Shown: positions 7,845 to 21,845 of the stretch, one piece after another | Position numbering within the stretch: the stretch's first letter is position 1 | How the letters are laid out: each line of letters starts with the position of its first letter | From: Lepisosteus oculatus | Taxonomy: Eukaryota; Chordata; Actinopteri; Semionotiformes; Lepisosteidae | DNA: 64,000 nucleotides | Assembly: GCF_040954835.1 (NCBI RefSeq) | Contig: NC_090706.1 | Span: forward strand, 30,513,148-30,577,147 | Direction: 5' to 3' | Program-made: the position numbers and the translations under genes | Notes under the pieces: generated by a model | Databases searched by the model: none | What the model was told of the DNA's origin: nothing | What the model saw: only the letters and a program-made list of their open reading frames with translations

Positions 7845-10800
7845 ATGTCTTTCCCAAGGGCTCCGATAAAGCGATTCAATGAGCAGATTGGTAAGTAATA
7901 GCGTAGTCATTGATGACTTCAACGGAGTTCCCACACGGCCCTGTCTGTGTAAAACATCTAATGTAAAATTGTGACAGGAAGGGAGCGATTCGTAGCGTAT
8001 TTGACATCATTTCTGCATCCAATTTGCGTTTTCAGACACCGGTTTCAGACACGGTGTTTTAACCTCTTTCATGCCTGGAAAATAAGGCGTAGATAGCTTG
8101 AAGCGATTCGAGCTGCGGTCGTAGTATCTCAAGGTAACCAGCGGGGTCTCCTGTATGTCATTCACATTAGTGGTAGTGTGTAGGTGTTTACCCCGACCTT
8201 TATTTTTCTTCCACTAGCCAGTAAAGGAGCAATTCTTATCGGGTTGCGTGAAAGCAAGTTTAAGAGTTTAATTGAAGTTTCCCTATGTAGAGACTACAGT
8301 GGTAACATATTTACTTTTTAAATATATTGTCTAAAAACTGTAATCTGTCTTTCAGGGTGTGCTCCTCCTCCTGGAACCTACGAAGTCAAGCTCGTTGAAT
8401 CCGGATCAAAGGGAGCAGTGTCCTTTCAGAAGTCTGATCGCTTTAAGACTAATAAAGGTAATTTAAATGAGAATGTCTCTTATCAAGACCCTAACTCTCT
8501 TCTCAGTTTTTAAAGGTGTGGCTGAAAACAAGAGATTGCATGCTTTTCCCGTCACATACTCTTGCATAATCTGTTTAACATATTCCTGGTAACTGTATGA
8601 TTCCAGAGTGGTGTAGGATTTTTGGTAACCCCAAGCAATTCCAAAAGAGGTCTTAAACTGCATTGTGCAATTTTTAAACAGCATGCAGAAGTCTACACTT
8701 TTATCTAAGCCTATATATCAAACAGATCATTAGCCTTTTTTTGCATTATGGAATTTGTTTAGAAGATTGCATGCATCAGCATAGGCTCTTAATTCTTTAG
8801 GTCTGGGCTTACCATTTTATACATATAACTCTCTTCTCAGTTGTTAGTATTGCACACATCATGAGAGAAAAATCTCTTCTGTACATCTGTAAGATGTGGG
8901 AATGGTGTAGTAGTTTTTTATGTACTGTACAGCTATCAAGATGAGAGAATACTACAATATTTTACCTGTTCCATGTAGTGTGTACAGTATATCTCTTAAT
9001 TACAGTAGTTTAATATTATTTCAGGCAACTTTGTTCTCCCTAGGAAATTGTGCTAGAAAAGCAAAACTACGTCAAGGTTGCTCATCTATATTAAAAATAT
9101 ATAATAAAAATTAAACACTACACACTTCTGCAAAGTTTGCGATGTTGTCCATTGTATTAGTCGAAGCAATTCATTGCTGTAAATATGGTGATATAAGCGC
9201 ACTTTTTATTAATTTTGAATTTATGATGCGGCTTTACAGATGCATGTCAGCCGTCTACTGGGATGGAAAAGATGACATCTCCCATGCGACGAACGTGGTC
9301 TGCCGACGGCCTTGTGAGTACTTCCTTTTAATGCGTGGTCGTGCAAACCTTTGAAATTATTAATGATACAACACCTGTAGTTCATCTGATGCTGCGTGTA
9401 CAAGAGTAGGGTAACCCACGTTCCTAACTGTTCATAGAAGAGATGGTGATTAAAAATGACTGCGGTGTGCTGTAGAATCTGACCTGAGACAAGGACTTTG
9501 TTCTTGCAGTTTATCAAAACGTATGGTAACAGCAAGCAGGAGCTACATCCAATGTAATTCAAATGATTTAAGTACAGTTGTTAGCCCTCCAGTAAGTGAG
9601 TATTTTTATGCTTTTCAAAAATGTATTTTAAAAAATTGGTCCAAAGATTATCCATGCTTTAATTAGCTGAGGTAGTTTCACTTTGCCATTGCTTAATTAG
9701 GGGCTTAAATCTGATCTATGAATGAATTCATAGGCAGGCAGACATTTTTCAGCTAAATTAAGAAAACGTAGAGACACTTATATCCCTAAGACTTTTCTAG
9801 TAGAAAAGAGGCATCGTTGTTGTTGAAAATATTGTTGCTTTAATATTGTATACATATTGCCCCTTTGTAACACTTTTAAAGAATAACACAATAAAATGTG
9901 ATTGAGTCCTTCAAAGCACTATTTAGCTTTGCCTTCTTAGATTCTTCAGAATGCTGAAGAAAGTGTAATAAATATTTTTAAGTTGACTGTTCCTTGATAT
10001 ATCTGTATGCAACTGACTTTACACTAGGTGATTGGTTATGATAAAGGCACAATGGGAAATTGTAGATTTAGACCAGATCCCTGTGTGGTAGCTGTAATTT
10101 TCTTTTTGGGATACAGAGATGGTACCACTTCATTCTTACCCTGCCACTTTTTGGCTGCATCCATCCTTACCATTAGATTGATGGCGCTTTCTTTGGAAAA
10201 ACCAAGCGCTGAAGATGTGGCTTGATATGAGTTTAGTGGAAACCAGCATTGTTCTGATTTTTTGGGATACTCATGATGACTTATACCACACAGTGATAAG
10301 GCATATTGGACCCGAATCTGATTTGGCAGGAGCATGGTCTAGTGCTGATGTTTTGCATTAATTAGCCTTTGTAGGTATGCAGCCTGGATATGGTACTTCA
10401 CAGCATTGTACACAGAATTGGTTTTTCATTGTGTTGAGACATCACATACCCCCCACAATTTACAGCTTAATACTGTTCAGGAAACCTTTTTTGCAAAGCT
10501 TTCAGAATCAATCTTTGGTTCTTCACAACATTAGATGACAGACTGCTCTATAGCAGTTAAAGCATGAATCATGTTCTGTAGGTAGGTCCCTTTTCGGGCC
10601 ATAAATGCCCATGGGGAATGGGGGCAAGGGCCACCATCTTTCTTTGACCATCCGACACTGGAGGTGATGTAATCATCATGCTGTATGGTCAGGTTATTCA
10701 TTTTCATATGAATTTGTCCTCTGTGTACGTGTAATGTTCCCATAATACTTGATGCTGCTGGTGTTCTTTTTAAGTAATGCTTGTTTTCTTTTCAGTCTGG

Positions 10801-13800
10801 TGTAGGAAGCCAGAAAAAAGAGAAGCAAGCTCTTCTAAAGGAGATGAAACAACAGAAACTGCTGGAGAAAGAGGTAGGATACGTCTTGGACAGTGACAGT
10901 TTGTGTTGGTTCAGTCTTAAACTTAGGTGGCTCCTCTCCGAGTACACTTTGTATTTTGTTTTCTTCAGAAAAACATCTTTCTTTTTTTTGATTTAAGTAT
11001 TTACTGGTGTTCAGATTTAAAAAAACAACAACCAAAGAAATTATTGGATTTAGTCAAGGCTCTGTGTAGTTTGACAGATATTTGACATGTGCTGTTAGTT
11101 TTGGTCATTGTGTAATATGCTGTATGTAAGTAGTAAATTTATATAGTAACTCAGTAAATTGGCAGTTAAATTCATTTTGTGTAATCAAAAGTTTCACTCT
11201 TGTGATTTCCATCATTAGCATCTCAAGATTTTAATCATGTCTGATTTAATTATACGCCTGTGGTTCATCCTGAAATCAGTTGTCCTCGTTAACAGGCATG
11301 TAAGTTACCCTAATAAGTAGTGACTTCATTTTCAACGTGGATGTGATTACTGCCCTGGGTTAAGGTGTGATGGTCTTCTCCGCAGATTCGCTCACTGGTC
11401 CAACAACGGGGCGAGCAAGACAAGAGGCTCCAAGCCTTAGAAGAAGAGCTGAGGAAAGTGGAAGCAAAGCTGGTGGCTGCCATGCGAGAGAAGACGGGGC
11501 TTGCAGCCACAGTAGCGTCTCTCGAAAGACAACTTGCAGATTTAAAAAAGGCAAATGATTTGCTGAAAACAAAGGTAACAGTGCCTTACGATTTCAACTC
11601 TGCTTTATATAGATGTATGCACGTCCGTGGAGGGCTGCCCTTTCCACAGGCTCTCATCCCAGTGCATCTCTAAAGAACCTGACTGACCTCATTCCTTTAA
11701 GCCTTTTAAATCTTCTTCCTATAACAATTTGCTCTTCCCTTTTACGAGCCTCTTTATGCAATATTGTATCGACATCTGCAAATTTACCATTCACAAATTC
11801 GCTTGTTTGCGTGTCGGTCAGGCCAGTGGGATCTTGGATGAAAGAAGAGCAGAGCAGGAGGAAACTAAGATGAAGGTTGTTGAGCACAACTTTGAAATGA
11901 GCTGCACAACAGCCTGGGGTCATGAGATGAATCTAGCTAGTTGAGTGAGCCTCTGTCTGCCGCAACACAAGTATCCAGTACTCGGCATCAGTATCTCAAC
12001 GTGCTCTTGTTCTTATATTGTAGCTGACGCTCCGGGTTCTGTGTCTGGAGCTCCTGGTTAGCTGATTACTCTAAATTTGCGATTAGTGTTTTGTTTTGGT
12101 GAATTAATCCTATTTTAATTTACGTAACATCATCGCATTAGCACTTTAATTATCATATAATAAAGGGTTACCTATGTCTTTTAAACATACTGTATATACT
12201 ATATACTGTAGTACATTATACATTGGTATAGATGCTGACTTGGTTATATGCGAATTTGGTTAATCATGACAGTTCTCTCCACCAAACTCTTGTGAATGTC
12301 GAGACCCTTAAAAAAAAAAAAAAAAAAAAACTTGCTGGCTTGTGGTCTTCCAGGACTGGAGTTGTTACTTCCCACTAAGCTTGGCTCAGCTGAAATCCTG
12401 GATGTCTCTGCAGGTCTTCTGACCATCTATATTTCTAATGACCTGAAGTGGCTTATTATTGGCTTAACTGGAACATTTTATCAGTTTCTCCTAGTTATTC
12501 CTCTGCTGCTGGTCAAAAGATGTAAAATAGCCAGCAGATCAGTTTCACTGCCCTACGCAAAGCTCTTATTAATACTTGCACCTGTCTTCCAACTTGTTGG
12601 AATTACTTCAGAATAATTGAGGTGCATGCTTTTCTCAACAGTTTTCCGAGGATGGCACTAAAAAGAAAATGAATGCCCTCTCCATGGAAATACTGGAATC
12701 AAAGAATAAGATAGATGCAAAAGTTAAGGTATGTTTTCTGTGTAATACAAAATGATCTTTTTCAAAATGGTTGCTTCATTGGAGGTGAAGATTCCCAGTG
12801 GAATTCTCATTAGAATATTGTCTAGTTTACATTACTTTGTCATGTTTCTTTTATATTAACTAAATTGTCTTACCTGTGCACTAATGCTGAACATGGATAC
12901 AACAGTTGGCTTTTGTATCTGTCTGATTGATTTTGTTGTCCAGGGTATTTGCTTATGCACAGGTCTGATGTGATTATTTTCACACTTTGTTTAAATATGA
13001 TGGTGGTGTTGATGATTTTTTACATTTCTTACCTTTACACAAATCGCAAGAAAATCTGTTTTTTTTTTGTAGTATAAAATAACTTAATACAATGTAAGCC
13101 TGTATTCAAATGTGCTTAATCACATCATTTTTAACACTTTTAGGAGCTTGGCTATATGCAGATTAATTTTGAAGGACAGATTAAAGTGTTGGAAACTGAC
13201 TTGGTAGCTTCCAGAGCCACAGTGGAGGCAGTTAAAGAGAGGAATAAGGCCCTAGGTAAGTTTGTTTGGTGAACAGAGATGTTAGATTTGTATTGTTCTG
13301 TATAAATGAATGTTTTGTCAATTTCAGTTTGGGGAAATGAAGATGATAGAATTTCAAATGTACATGTTTCATGCAGGAATGTGCTCTTAATGTTCAGTTT
13401 TATGGTATACTTTGAATAATGAGCTCTACTGTTCCAGATTTGTATTTTAAAATGCCAACCATGTAGTTTTATACTATATATGGCAGGGATAAATAAATAC
13501 CACCTCGTATGAATGCTAATCCTAGTCTAAGAAAAAGCATGAATAATCCAGTCTTTTCATTATGGATCACAAAATCCATTGTTCTGCATTCAGAGGATCT
13601 GCACCAGGAAGCAAAAATGCACAATGAGGAACTTGAAAAAGAAGTGGACAGGCTGCATGGTAAGAAATGGAAGAAAACTGCTGAGAATACCTGAGTATGC
13701 ATGTGCTTTGTATATGTTAGTATATGCTTTCTGCTATGTAGTCTCTTGTGACTTAAATGAGTGGGGCATAAGTACAATCCTGATAAGCATGAGCTGTTAA

Positions 13801-16800
13801 AGGGGGCAGTAAGGGCTAATAGCCCTGTAAAGGTACAATGCAGTGTACACCTGCTTAGTTTTGCAGTTATACAAGCGTATCTTTGACATGCTTTACTGTT
13901 TATGTTGGCTAGTACATTCAGATTTTAGAGCATTACTAGGATCACTTACAGTTACCATGTATTGCAACTTACAATTGCAGGAAAGAGTTTTTATTTAGCG
14001 GACACTGTTTGCTTGCACATGCATCTAGGGTTTGAAATATAAATATATTGTGTAGATTTCTCACTCTTTGTCTTGACGGAATCTTTTTCAGCACTTATAC
14101 AGGAGCTGAGGAAAGAGATCCAAGTCTTGGAGGGTTACCTGGATAATGCTAATGATGAAATTCAGGTATTTTTTTTAAGATTAAAAAAACTTATTAGAGG
14201 TTTTCTGTATAAATAATTCCTTTTACCCCAGTACATTGTTTATTCAAGCTCTGTATTTCCTTACAGCAGAAGTTTGTAGTTTAAGGGTGGCTGATTGATT
14301 AAAAACACAGGGATTTGGCTGTGATTTATTTTTACCTCGTAGGTGTTAAGTCTCGAATAGAATTAATTTGGACAACCTGCACATATTATTTCTTCTGATC
14401 TCAGGAGCTCCGCCTAAAAGATAGTCAAAGGGAAAAAGAGTTTGAGGATCAACTCCAGCTGACTGCTGCTGCGTCTGAAGAAAAAAGGGTACCTATTGTT
14501 TTTCTAGAACATCTGTTTTTTTTTTGGTATTGTGCATGTTTTTTATGTAAATGACATCCTGAATTCCAGCATATGATGAAGAAGCTAGAAGAAGCTGCAA
14601 AAGAACTCCAGGGTTCTCAAGACCATTTGAAAGAACTCCACAATAAAGTTGAGCTACTTCAAGACAAATTGTGAGTGGCGACCGTTTAACTTTTATTATA
14701 CAAGTTATCTCAGCTTGAGCCTTGAAGACGATTCTTGCGTCTTGTTTTTATTGTAAGAATTGTCAATATTTTACATCAACAAAATGAAACTCTGAGTTTG
14801 TTCAATTTAAGTTGGAGCCATTTAAGAATACAAACTTCTACATTTTATTAGTGAAGTGATTTAGTGTATTAGTGATTATTTGTGAAGACACCTGTAGCAT
14901 TGTCTTATTTTTGTACTTTTGTTTTGTAGATCCAAAACTGAGAATGACAGAGAGCAAGTTTCACTGGAGAAAGCTGAAACTGAACAAAATCTATCAGCTT
15001 GCGTAGCTAAACTAGGGTAAATATATAACAATTCGTGGATATATGCTCTTAATCATTATATTTTTGAGTACTTTATGTTTTGAAAAACTTTACTTATGTC
15101 TTATCAGGTTAAATGTAGTGGTTATCATATTCTGATTACTGCAAATGATCAGAATCAGAAAAAAACGTTATCTGCAGAGAAAGTTTGAATAAGAATAACA
15201 ATGTTTCTCCCTAATAGTTTAACATATAGTATTGTTTTCAAATAAAACGGTACATCGTATTGGAGTTTTGTCTATTTAAATAATGTTTAGTATGGTACAA
15301 TATTCATTTGAAAGGTAAGATGCCTCACTAGTTTACATGCTACCATGTATAATCCATAATAAATAGCATGGTACATTTCTGTTGTCAGCTACTAATAGGA
15401 GGAATAGATTTTGCAATATACTGAAAGCATGAAACTGATTTCTATGTCTTTGACCTCTGCAGTGAGCTTGATGAGCAGCTGGAGAAGCATAAAGAAGATG
15501 TAGCCAATGTGCAAAGCAAACTAGAAGCTAAAAAACAAGAGGTCATCGAGTTGAAGGAGCTCCTTAAAACCACAGAGGAGGAACTAACCCAACAATTCAA
15601 AGATCTTGAAGATAAATACCAGCGTCTAGAAAAGGAGAAAGGTGCCTTACCTTTGTTTGAAGTTTTGCTGTCACTTCTTAATGTCTGAACAGTCAAACAG
15701 AAAAGTATTTAAAGTTCAAACAAGATGATTGCTGCCTGCCCCATGACCATACTGACAGCTGTGTAATGTCTTTGATGCAGGACCTATTTAGATCATACCA
15801 TACTGAAGTAAAGTAAGGGTTGCTACTGCGGGCCACATGTACAGTATACAGCGAGTGATGTCCCACACTTGGTTGTAATTGTTGATCTTTGCTTTTTCTT
15901 CCTTAGCTGTGAAAGAGGAAGAAAGCCAAAAGCAAAAGGATGACTTGAAAGTTGAAGTCAAGGCTTTGGAAGAAAAGCTAATGAAAGGGGAGTTGGAGCA
16001 CCAGAATCTTCAGGAGCTGCACAAAGAACTCCTTGCACTCTATGAAGAGGAAAAGGTTTCCATCTCCGCCATCTTATTAAGCCGGTTTATATGTTACACA
16101 AAACAATTTGGGTGTACATTTATGTCTAATCAAGAATCAATGTGTGTATATACACAGATGGAGAAACAATTCCTCAAAATAAAACGGCCTATATTTTAAA
16201 CCATGGTATTCATATAAGCGTATATACTTAATTACTGAGCCTAAATTGACGGTATTCAAGCTCTTATTTGAATCATCTGTATCTACAGTAGAATTCACCT
16301 TGAAGATTTCTTGCCTTGTATGCAGGGTCTCCATATGAAATTTTAAAGAGAAAAATTGCTTAGATGAAAGTGTCAGCAAAATGTATTTGATGTTTTTCTT
16401 TAAGCGGCGTTAGTTTTTTTTTACTCAATGTTGGGTCCTTCCTTTCCGTGCCCTGCAGGAGAAGTCCAGCTCCCTGCATGAGTTGCTGGAGGGGCTGCAG
16501 ACGGAAACGCAGGCGGAGAGGAGCCAGCTGGAGACTGAGCTGGAAGAGGCCCTGGACGAGCTCGGTCAGATGGAGACAAAGGAGATGCACAGCGAAGAGC
16601 TCATTCGACACCTGGAAGAGGAAAACCAGCAGAGAACTCAGGCCGTCCTTGACATTGAATCTCAGCTAAACAGGTTAAGTTCATGATCAGTGCTTGCTTT
16701 GAGACGTTCAGCTTTAACTTAAGCATTTTTAGGGCTCTGTTGTTTGTTTGCTACTCGAAACAGCGAGCCAGTGTAGACAGTCTTGTGTGTCATTTATATC

Positions 16801-19800
16801 GTACAAATTCTGAAAGTAATCTTACTCCTCCTTCATTGAAAATGAAATATTTTCATCCTTGTAGGAAGAACAAAGAAATTGAAGAGATGATTGAGAGTCA
16901 CAAGCTGGCCATGACAAAACTCAGAGAGGATCACAGCAACTCGTTGAGGAAGATTGGAGATATGGCAACAGAACTTGAGAGGTAAGTTTGCAGTTTTGCA
17001 ACTATTTTGGAACTCAGGTTTTGGCCATAAATTGAATTAATCAAAGGCATCTTCTGTCCTAAATGTGATATACTGTATTTGTGTTGTGACAAGGTGTTTA
17101 AAGGATTCAACCAAGGAAATAAACCATTTAAAAAGACAATTTTTTCTTTTGTATGGGTGAGGAATATGCCCAGTATATCATTAATGGAAAATGTGAACCC
17201 AGAATATGTTTGTGAATCTAATTCTACTCCTTAAAAGAAAAGAAAAGCTACTAAATCTTTTAAGTTTTGAAGCTGTGCTGATATAACTGATTTTTGTGAA
17301 GTGACACCAAACAGAACACGTGTTTTTTTTTCCCCCAGTGTACAAAATCTACCTGATTTTAAACCTTCAACAACCTTTCTGAAATTAGAAACATTCTGCT
17401 CCTGTATTTGTAGTAAGAAACACTGCTGATGTTTGTCTAAGAAACTTGAAATAGAGGTCAATTGCAGTCTGATGCATTTTTCCTGTAGCACAAAAAAATC
17501 GATGTCTGAAGAAATGAGACTCCTTGAAGTTAGAAGCTGTACACTAGAGGAGAAAGTGTTGAAGGTGACACAACAGCTGGAAGAAGAACATAAGCTTCTT
17601 GTTGAAGCTGAGCAATCCAGGAACAAGGCCAAGGAGGAGTATGCAAGGTACATTGAATTGGCAGGGATCTTTATTATTTCTGGTTTTAGGAATTCTCAAA
17701 TTTGTGGTGAATTCATGACAAATTCATGTGTACTGTCATTTAAAGAATTTTCACTTTTTGTAAAATTAGTTTGTTGGCAAGAATCATCAGTTAATAACCA
17801 AGCATGAGATGAGACATCGACCTGAAAAGTGTTTAACATTTCTGTACATTAGGAGTGTTTCTTTTACTAGGAGTAAAACGTAGATATTGCAGAACATATC
17901 AGCCTCCTTGAGGTCTACTTCTAGTTGTCTGTATGTATATCTACATTGAGACTGGATGAATTTTGAAATTGCTGAGCTTCTAAAATTGGAAAATTATTTA
18001 AAAGACTTTCAATGGTTTTTTTTTTGGTGTTTTACCCACTAGAATGTTACTCGATGCCCAAACTAAACTAGCCCAGAAGGACTCCGAGCTCCGCAAATCA
18101 CAAGAGTGTCATTCTTTGGAAATGATGCAGCTCCAAGAAAAGATGGAACGTCAGAATATTGAGTTCCAAAAAGAGCTCAAAGAAGTGGAGGAGCGAAGGT
18201 AGGTACCGAGGAAGTGCAGTCCAATATGTTTGTGGTGTGCTGCGTTTGTTTATTTATAAATTCAAAGGTGTTCTGCTGGCAACCTGTGCCATACAACAAC
18301 ATGTGTAGCAAATTGTGATGTCCTGCCTTTTCAAGTTTCTTTTTTTTTTCTTAGTGTTGCCGTTTGGATTGACCAAGGGGTTTACATTTGATTCTGTATG
18401 AAATATGAATGAACATTTTTGTTCACTATGTTGTGCTTAGAGTACAATTACAGTAACTTTGCCTGTTGGGGACTAGTGTAAATATATTTTGGATGAAAGC
18501 AAATTTTGAACTAAAAACAAATCTCAAGTTCTGGCTTGTGAATGCTTTGCAGTTCTGTTTCTGCTTCTGTTCTCGGGGAATTTGTGCATGTGGATTTTGT
18601 TCATAAATTAACAAGTGGCATGCTCCACCCAAAATAATTCAGTCTTATGTTTTCTGGTTTCCTGCATTTTATGATCTCTTACAAATAATACAGAAGCATA
18701 GGGTGAATTGCAATTTTTGAAACTAACCTCAGTTAAAGCTAAACTTTGTGATCTGAGCTAGGCCTAAAGACAGGAAATTAGACTGGCCTCATTCAGCTTG
18801 CTTTTTCTTCACAGTTCAAGCGTAGTGACAACGTCAGAAGTTGAGCACTGGAAAAAGCTTTATGAAGAACTATATGCTAAAGTCAAACCTTTTCAGGTAA
18901 GTTGGAGCTTTTACAACGATAGTGAAAATGTTTCTGGTAGCCAGTGTAAATTATGGCATTAATCAAATGTACACTATTTAGCAGTGCGTAATGAGGTAAT
19001 CCCTCATTTGTATTAGACTTATTCATCCAGCAAATGCTTTTATCCAAAGGAACAAGTTGCAAAGGATGCCAATAACGGTAACCTTACAGAACTCATGAAG
19101 GATTCGTCAAGCATGTTAGAGTTGTGATATTTAATTGTACTACCTAGCTGTTAGTTTTAGCTGGGGCGCCATGCTGCAGGTAATATTGCCATTCTTGGGA
19201 GAGAGACAGGCTGGAGAATGCTGCTGTGCTTAATTGAGGTATGTGTTATTCTGCAGGGTCCATGGCAGTTTGCCACTTTAAAAGTCACTACAGGTGTTCT
19301 AAAACATGGCATTAACAAAAGCTCCCTGGATGCCTATGCTTTGATACTTAACGAGCCAGATGCATCTAGTTATTGAAATGTGTTTAAGCAAATCTTCGAG
19401 ATCTTCACAGATGCATGAAAGCACTGACTGCCTGATGTTTACTTATGCCTGATGTTTCCTGAGTTATTCAGATGTGCATTTTAATTTTTGGTACAGCAAC
19501 AGCTCGATGGCTTTGAAGCAGAGAGAAAAGCCCTCTTGAATGAAAATGGAGCTGCCCAAGAAGAGCTGAACAAACTTGCTGATGCCTACGCTCAACTTCT
19601 GGGCCACCAGAACCAAAGACAAAAAATCAAGCATGTGGTGAAGCTGAAAGAAGAAAACTTTAATCTGAAGCAGGTACGGTCTTCGAATACAGTCTCCAGT
19701 TACTGGGGAAATGCTGAAGCTTCTACATAATATAATTAGTACAGTAATTGAGGTGCAGGATACACGAGTGTGGCTTTTGTCACTTGTATTCTGCAGTTTC

Positions 19801-21734
19801 ATTAACTTATAGTTCAGTCTGATACCTCTGATTGTCAGTCTTGCTACTCCAGACGAATCTGAAGTAATGAAATCCTCAGCATTCTATTCCAGTGGAAGAC
19901 TATCACCTACCAGTGATGCGTCATAAAAGCAGTTGTAAAAATTATTTTAAAAACCTTGCCAGAGAAGGGGACAGCACAGTGGTGTGCTGATGAGAGCTCC
20001 TGGTTCACAGCTTTAGTGTTCTGGAGAGTCTGATCTTGTGCATCTGTCTGTGTGGAGTCGGCACGTTCTCATGTTCATGTTAACTTGGGGATTTTCAGTT
20101 TGCTTCTGCTTCCCAAAGAAGTGCTGACTGGGTTTGATTGTTGTAAATGTTCTTTTACTGTGACTCTGATGGACAGGCATCCTGTTTATGGTGAGTGTAG
20201 TTGTTGTCCATTCCAACTTTCACATTGGTCATGTGAAATGGATTTCTTTTTCTATGTTAAAATTAAGTGGCTTCTTACTAACTTTTATTAGTAAAAGGAG
20301 GCAAGCCAAAACATGAAATACTCTAGTGAAAAAAACACACATCATTTGCTTCCAGGGTTTCCAGACCTGCTTAAGTTATCAATCTTTATCAAAAACTAGA
20401 ATTCTTAGGAAGGTGATCAGTATATGAGGTACAATACAAATGGGTTGAACGCCCCCTTTTTGCTCTGTTTGCCTTTAGAATTTTTAAGCAGTTATAATGT
20501 ATATCACCTTACTTTTAATAACCATTTATTCACTTCAGGGTCATGGTGGCCTGGAACCTAACCAGGAAAGCGCTGGGATTGGTGGGATACTAAGTGGAAT
20601 ACACCCATGTTGGGATACCAGTTAACTGCAGGGCACACTTAGAAACGAGTATAGACACACTTAGACTCGCACCAGGTCCAACTTCCCAGAAGTCAATCGA
20701 TCTACCATAGTCTCTGGTCTATGGAAGGAAACTGGAGCACCCAGAGAAATCCCATGGAGAACTGTACAAACTCCACACAGATAGCCCCAAGGTCTAGAAG
20801 TCACCTCAGGAGCTTCAAGGCAGCAATGCTAGCCACTGCACCACTGGGCCATCCTATTAGGTTTATTATGTTATCTGTACTGACATTGAAAAGGCAAACT
20901 TCTATTTTTGTTGCATTTAAATAAAACACACTGGTATTGCAGGACCCAGGTCCATTGTGTGGTGGCAGGTTTTGGTCCAGTAAAGATCTGTTCTAGGAAG
21001 CATGCCTTATTTTCTGATATGACCTGCACAGAAATGTAGTTATTAATGTTATTATTTATATACGCAGGAAGTCTCAAAACTGAGGAACCAAATGGCAAAA
21101 CAGAAAAAAGAAATGGAGCAACTTAAACATAACCAGGGACACAAGAGATTTGATCCTTCTAAAGCCTTCAAGCATGATAGTAAAGAAAATGGCCCTCCTA
21201 TCACTCCTCTTAAAGAAGGTAACTTTTGTTTTTGTAATGATTTATATTTGTCAATGGGCTGCATAAATGCTGAGTAAAAAGTTGGAGATTAATGCTACAT
21301 TTGGAATGGGGAGGGAAAGGATCTTGCAAAGGGATCCATGGACAAAAATGTTGCTTTTCCTTTTTTCCAGCGTTAAATTTAATCTGCTGGTTCCCTTGTG
21401 TCTTCATATGAGCTGCAGCTTCCCAATCAAAGCTCTTCTTAAATGCTATAATCAATGCAATTCCACACTAAATCGGGTATTGATTCAGTCTGCATCACTG
21501 GGGACAGACATTATCAAGGGTGTGGAAACTGCTCAAGCTCTTAATATGACAATGAACATCTCTTTGTATTGAAACCTAGTCTACTATGTAAGTTTTAATA
21601 TACACCTTGAAAGATATTACAAAGGGAAATAATTAGATCTATAGTCATTTAAAGTGACTTAATATAAGTGGGAATGATACAAATCTAACCTTTTGACCTA
21701 ATTTTCCTTTTTAGGTAATCGGAATATGCTTTAA
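7845..21734 (+). CDS. hmmr: Hyaluronan-mediated motility receptor (RHAMM/CD168)
   Basis: Coiled-coil protein of spindle poles and microtubules that also binds hyaluronan. The product starts [20 protein letters not shown], matching the conserved HMMR N-terminus, followed by [10 protein letters not shown] near residue 40. Heptad-rich, Lys/Glu-rich sequence fills about residues 55-750, for example [18 protein letters not shown] and [17 protein letters not shown]. The basic hyaluronan-binding and leucine-zipper segment [12 protein letters not shown] lies at about 734-745, and the C-terminal FDPSKAF motif at about 778-784; the end is KEGNRNML. Twenty-one exons join without frame conflict to 2,421 nt (806 aa), longer than the human protein of about 724 aa. 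The start is the only ATG giving the family N-terminus. The gene is convergent with insulin copy B. Confidence 0.95.
12311..12330 (+). repeat. Poly(A) tract in hmmr intron 5
   Basis: An uninterrupted run of about 20 A. It could be the tail of an old retroposed insertion; no flanking duplication was identified. Confidence 0.5.
19015..19075 (+). repeat. Fragment of a common fish dispersed repeat
   Basis: The motif GCAAATGCTTTTATCCAAAG resembles a very widespread fish repeat core that I recall as ATGCTTTTATCCAAAGCGAC. It lies within the hmmr intron between 18896 and 19497. Family assignment is not possible by eye. Confidence 0.45.
20535..20860 (+). repeat. Fish dispersed repeat, copy 1
   Basis: Ordered motifs: GGTCATGGTGGCCTGGAACC, GATACCAGTTAACTGCAGGG, GGAAACTGGAGCACCCAGAG, GTACAAACTCCACACAGATA, GCTAGCCACTGCACCACTGG. 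This is the familiar fish repeat with a segment like TGCTAACCACTGCACCAC at its end, possibly the 3' part of a non-LTR element. Other copies are at 31475-31730, 50045-50330 (reverse) and 54905-55165. It sits in the last long hmmr intron. Confidence 0.7.
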
Positions 21735-21845
21735 GCCTTTTGGACATCTGTCACTTTTACAAATAGCAGAAGAAACGTCTGGCTTTTTAACTGATGTATT
21801 TTTAGCTGTCCAGTTTTCTGTAATAAACTAAAGCTGTTTTTGTAC
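21735..21845 (+). other. hmmr: hmmr 3' UTR and poly(A) signal
   Basis: AATAAA at 21822-21827, about 90 nt after the stop codon. A second AATAAA at 22043-22048 could give a longer form. Confidence 0.6.

Larger units (their letters stand above)
7845..21734 (+). other. hmmr: hmmr coding-exon map
   Basis: Exons: 7845-7890, 8356-8457, 10806-10873, 11386-11574, 12642-12728, 13144-13255, 13594-13659, 14092-14165, 14405-14488, 14570-14670, 14930-15016, 15463-15641, 15907-16055, 16459-16673, 16865-16981, 17489-17647, 18043-18198, 18815-18896, 19497-19673, 21068-21218, 21715-21734. All have GT donors and AG acceptors, and all phases agree. Exon 3 is the least certain. The stronger acceptor (start 10796) puts the coiled-coil frame out of phase with exon 2, whereas the AG at 10804-10805 restores it. 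A missed exon in 8458-10795 is the alternative. The donor of the exon ending 15641 (GTGCCT) is weak. Confidence 0.8.

Noticed and set aside
17231-17653. 140-residue reverse-strand frame over an hmmr exon
   Set aside because: It is the antisense shadow of coiled-coil coding sequence.
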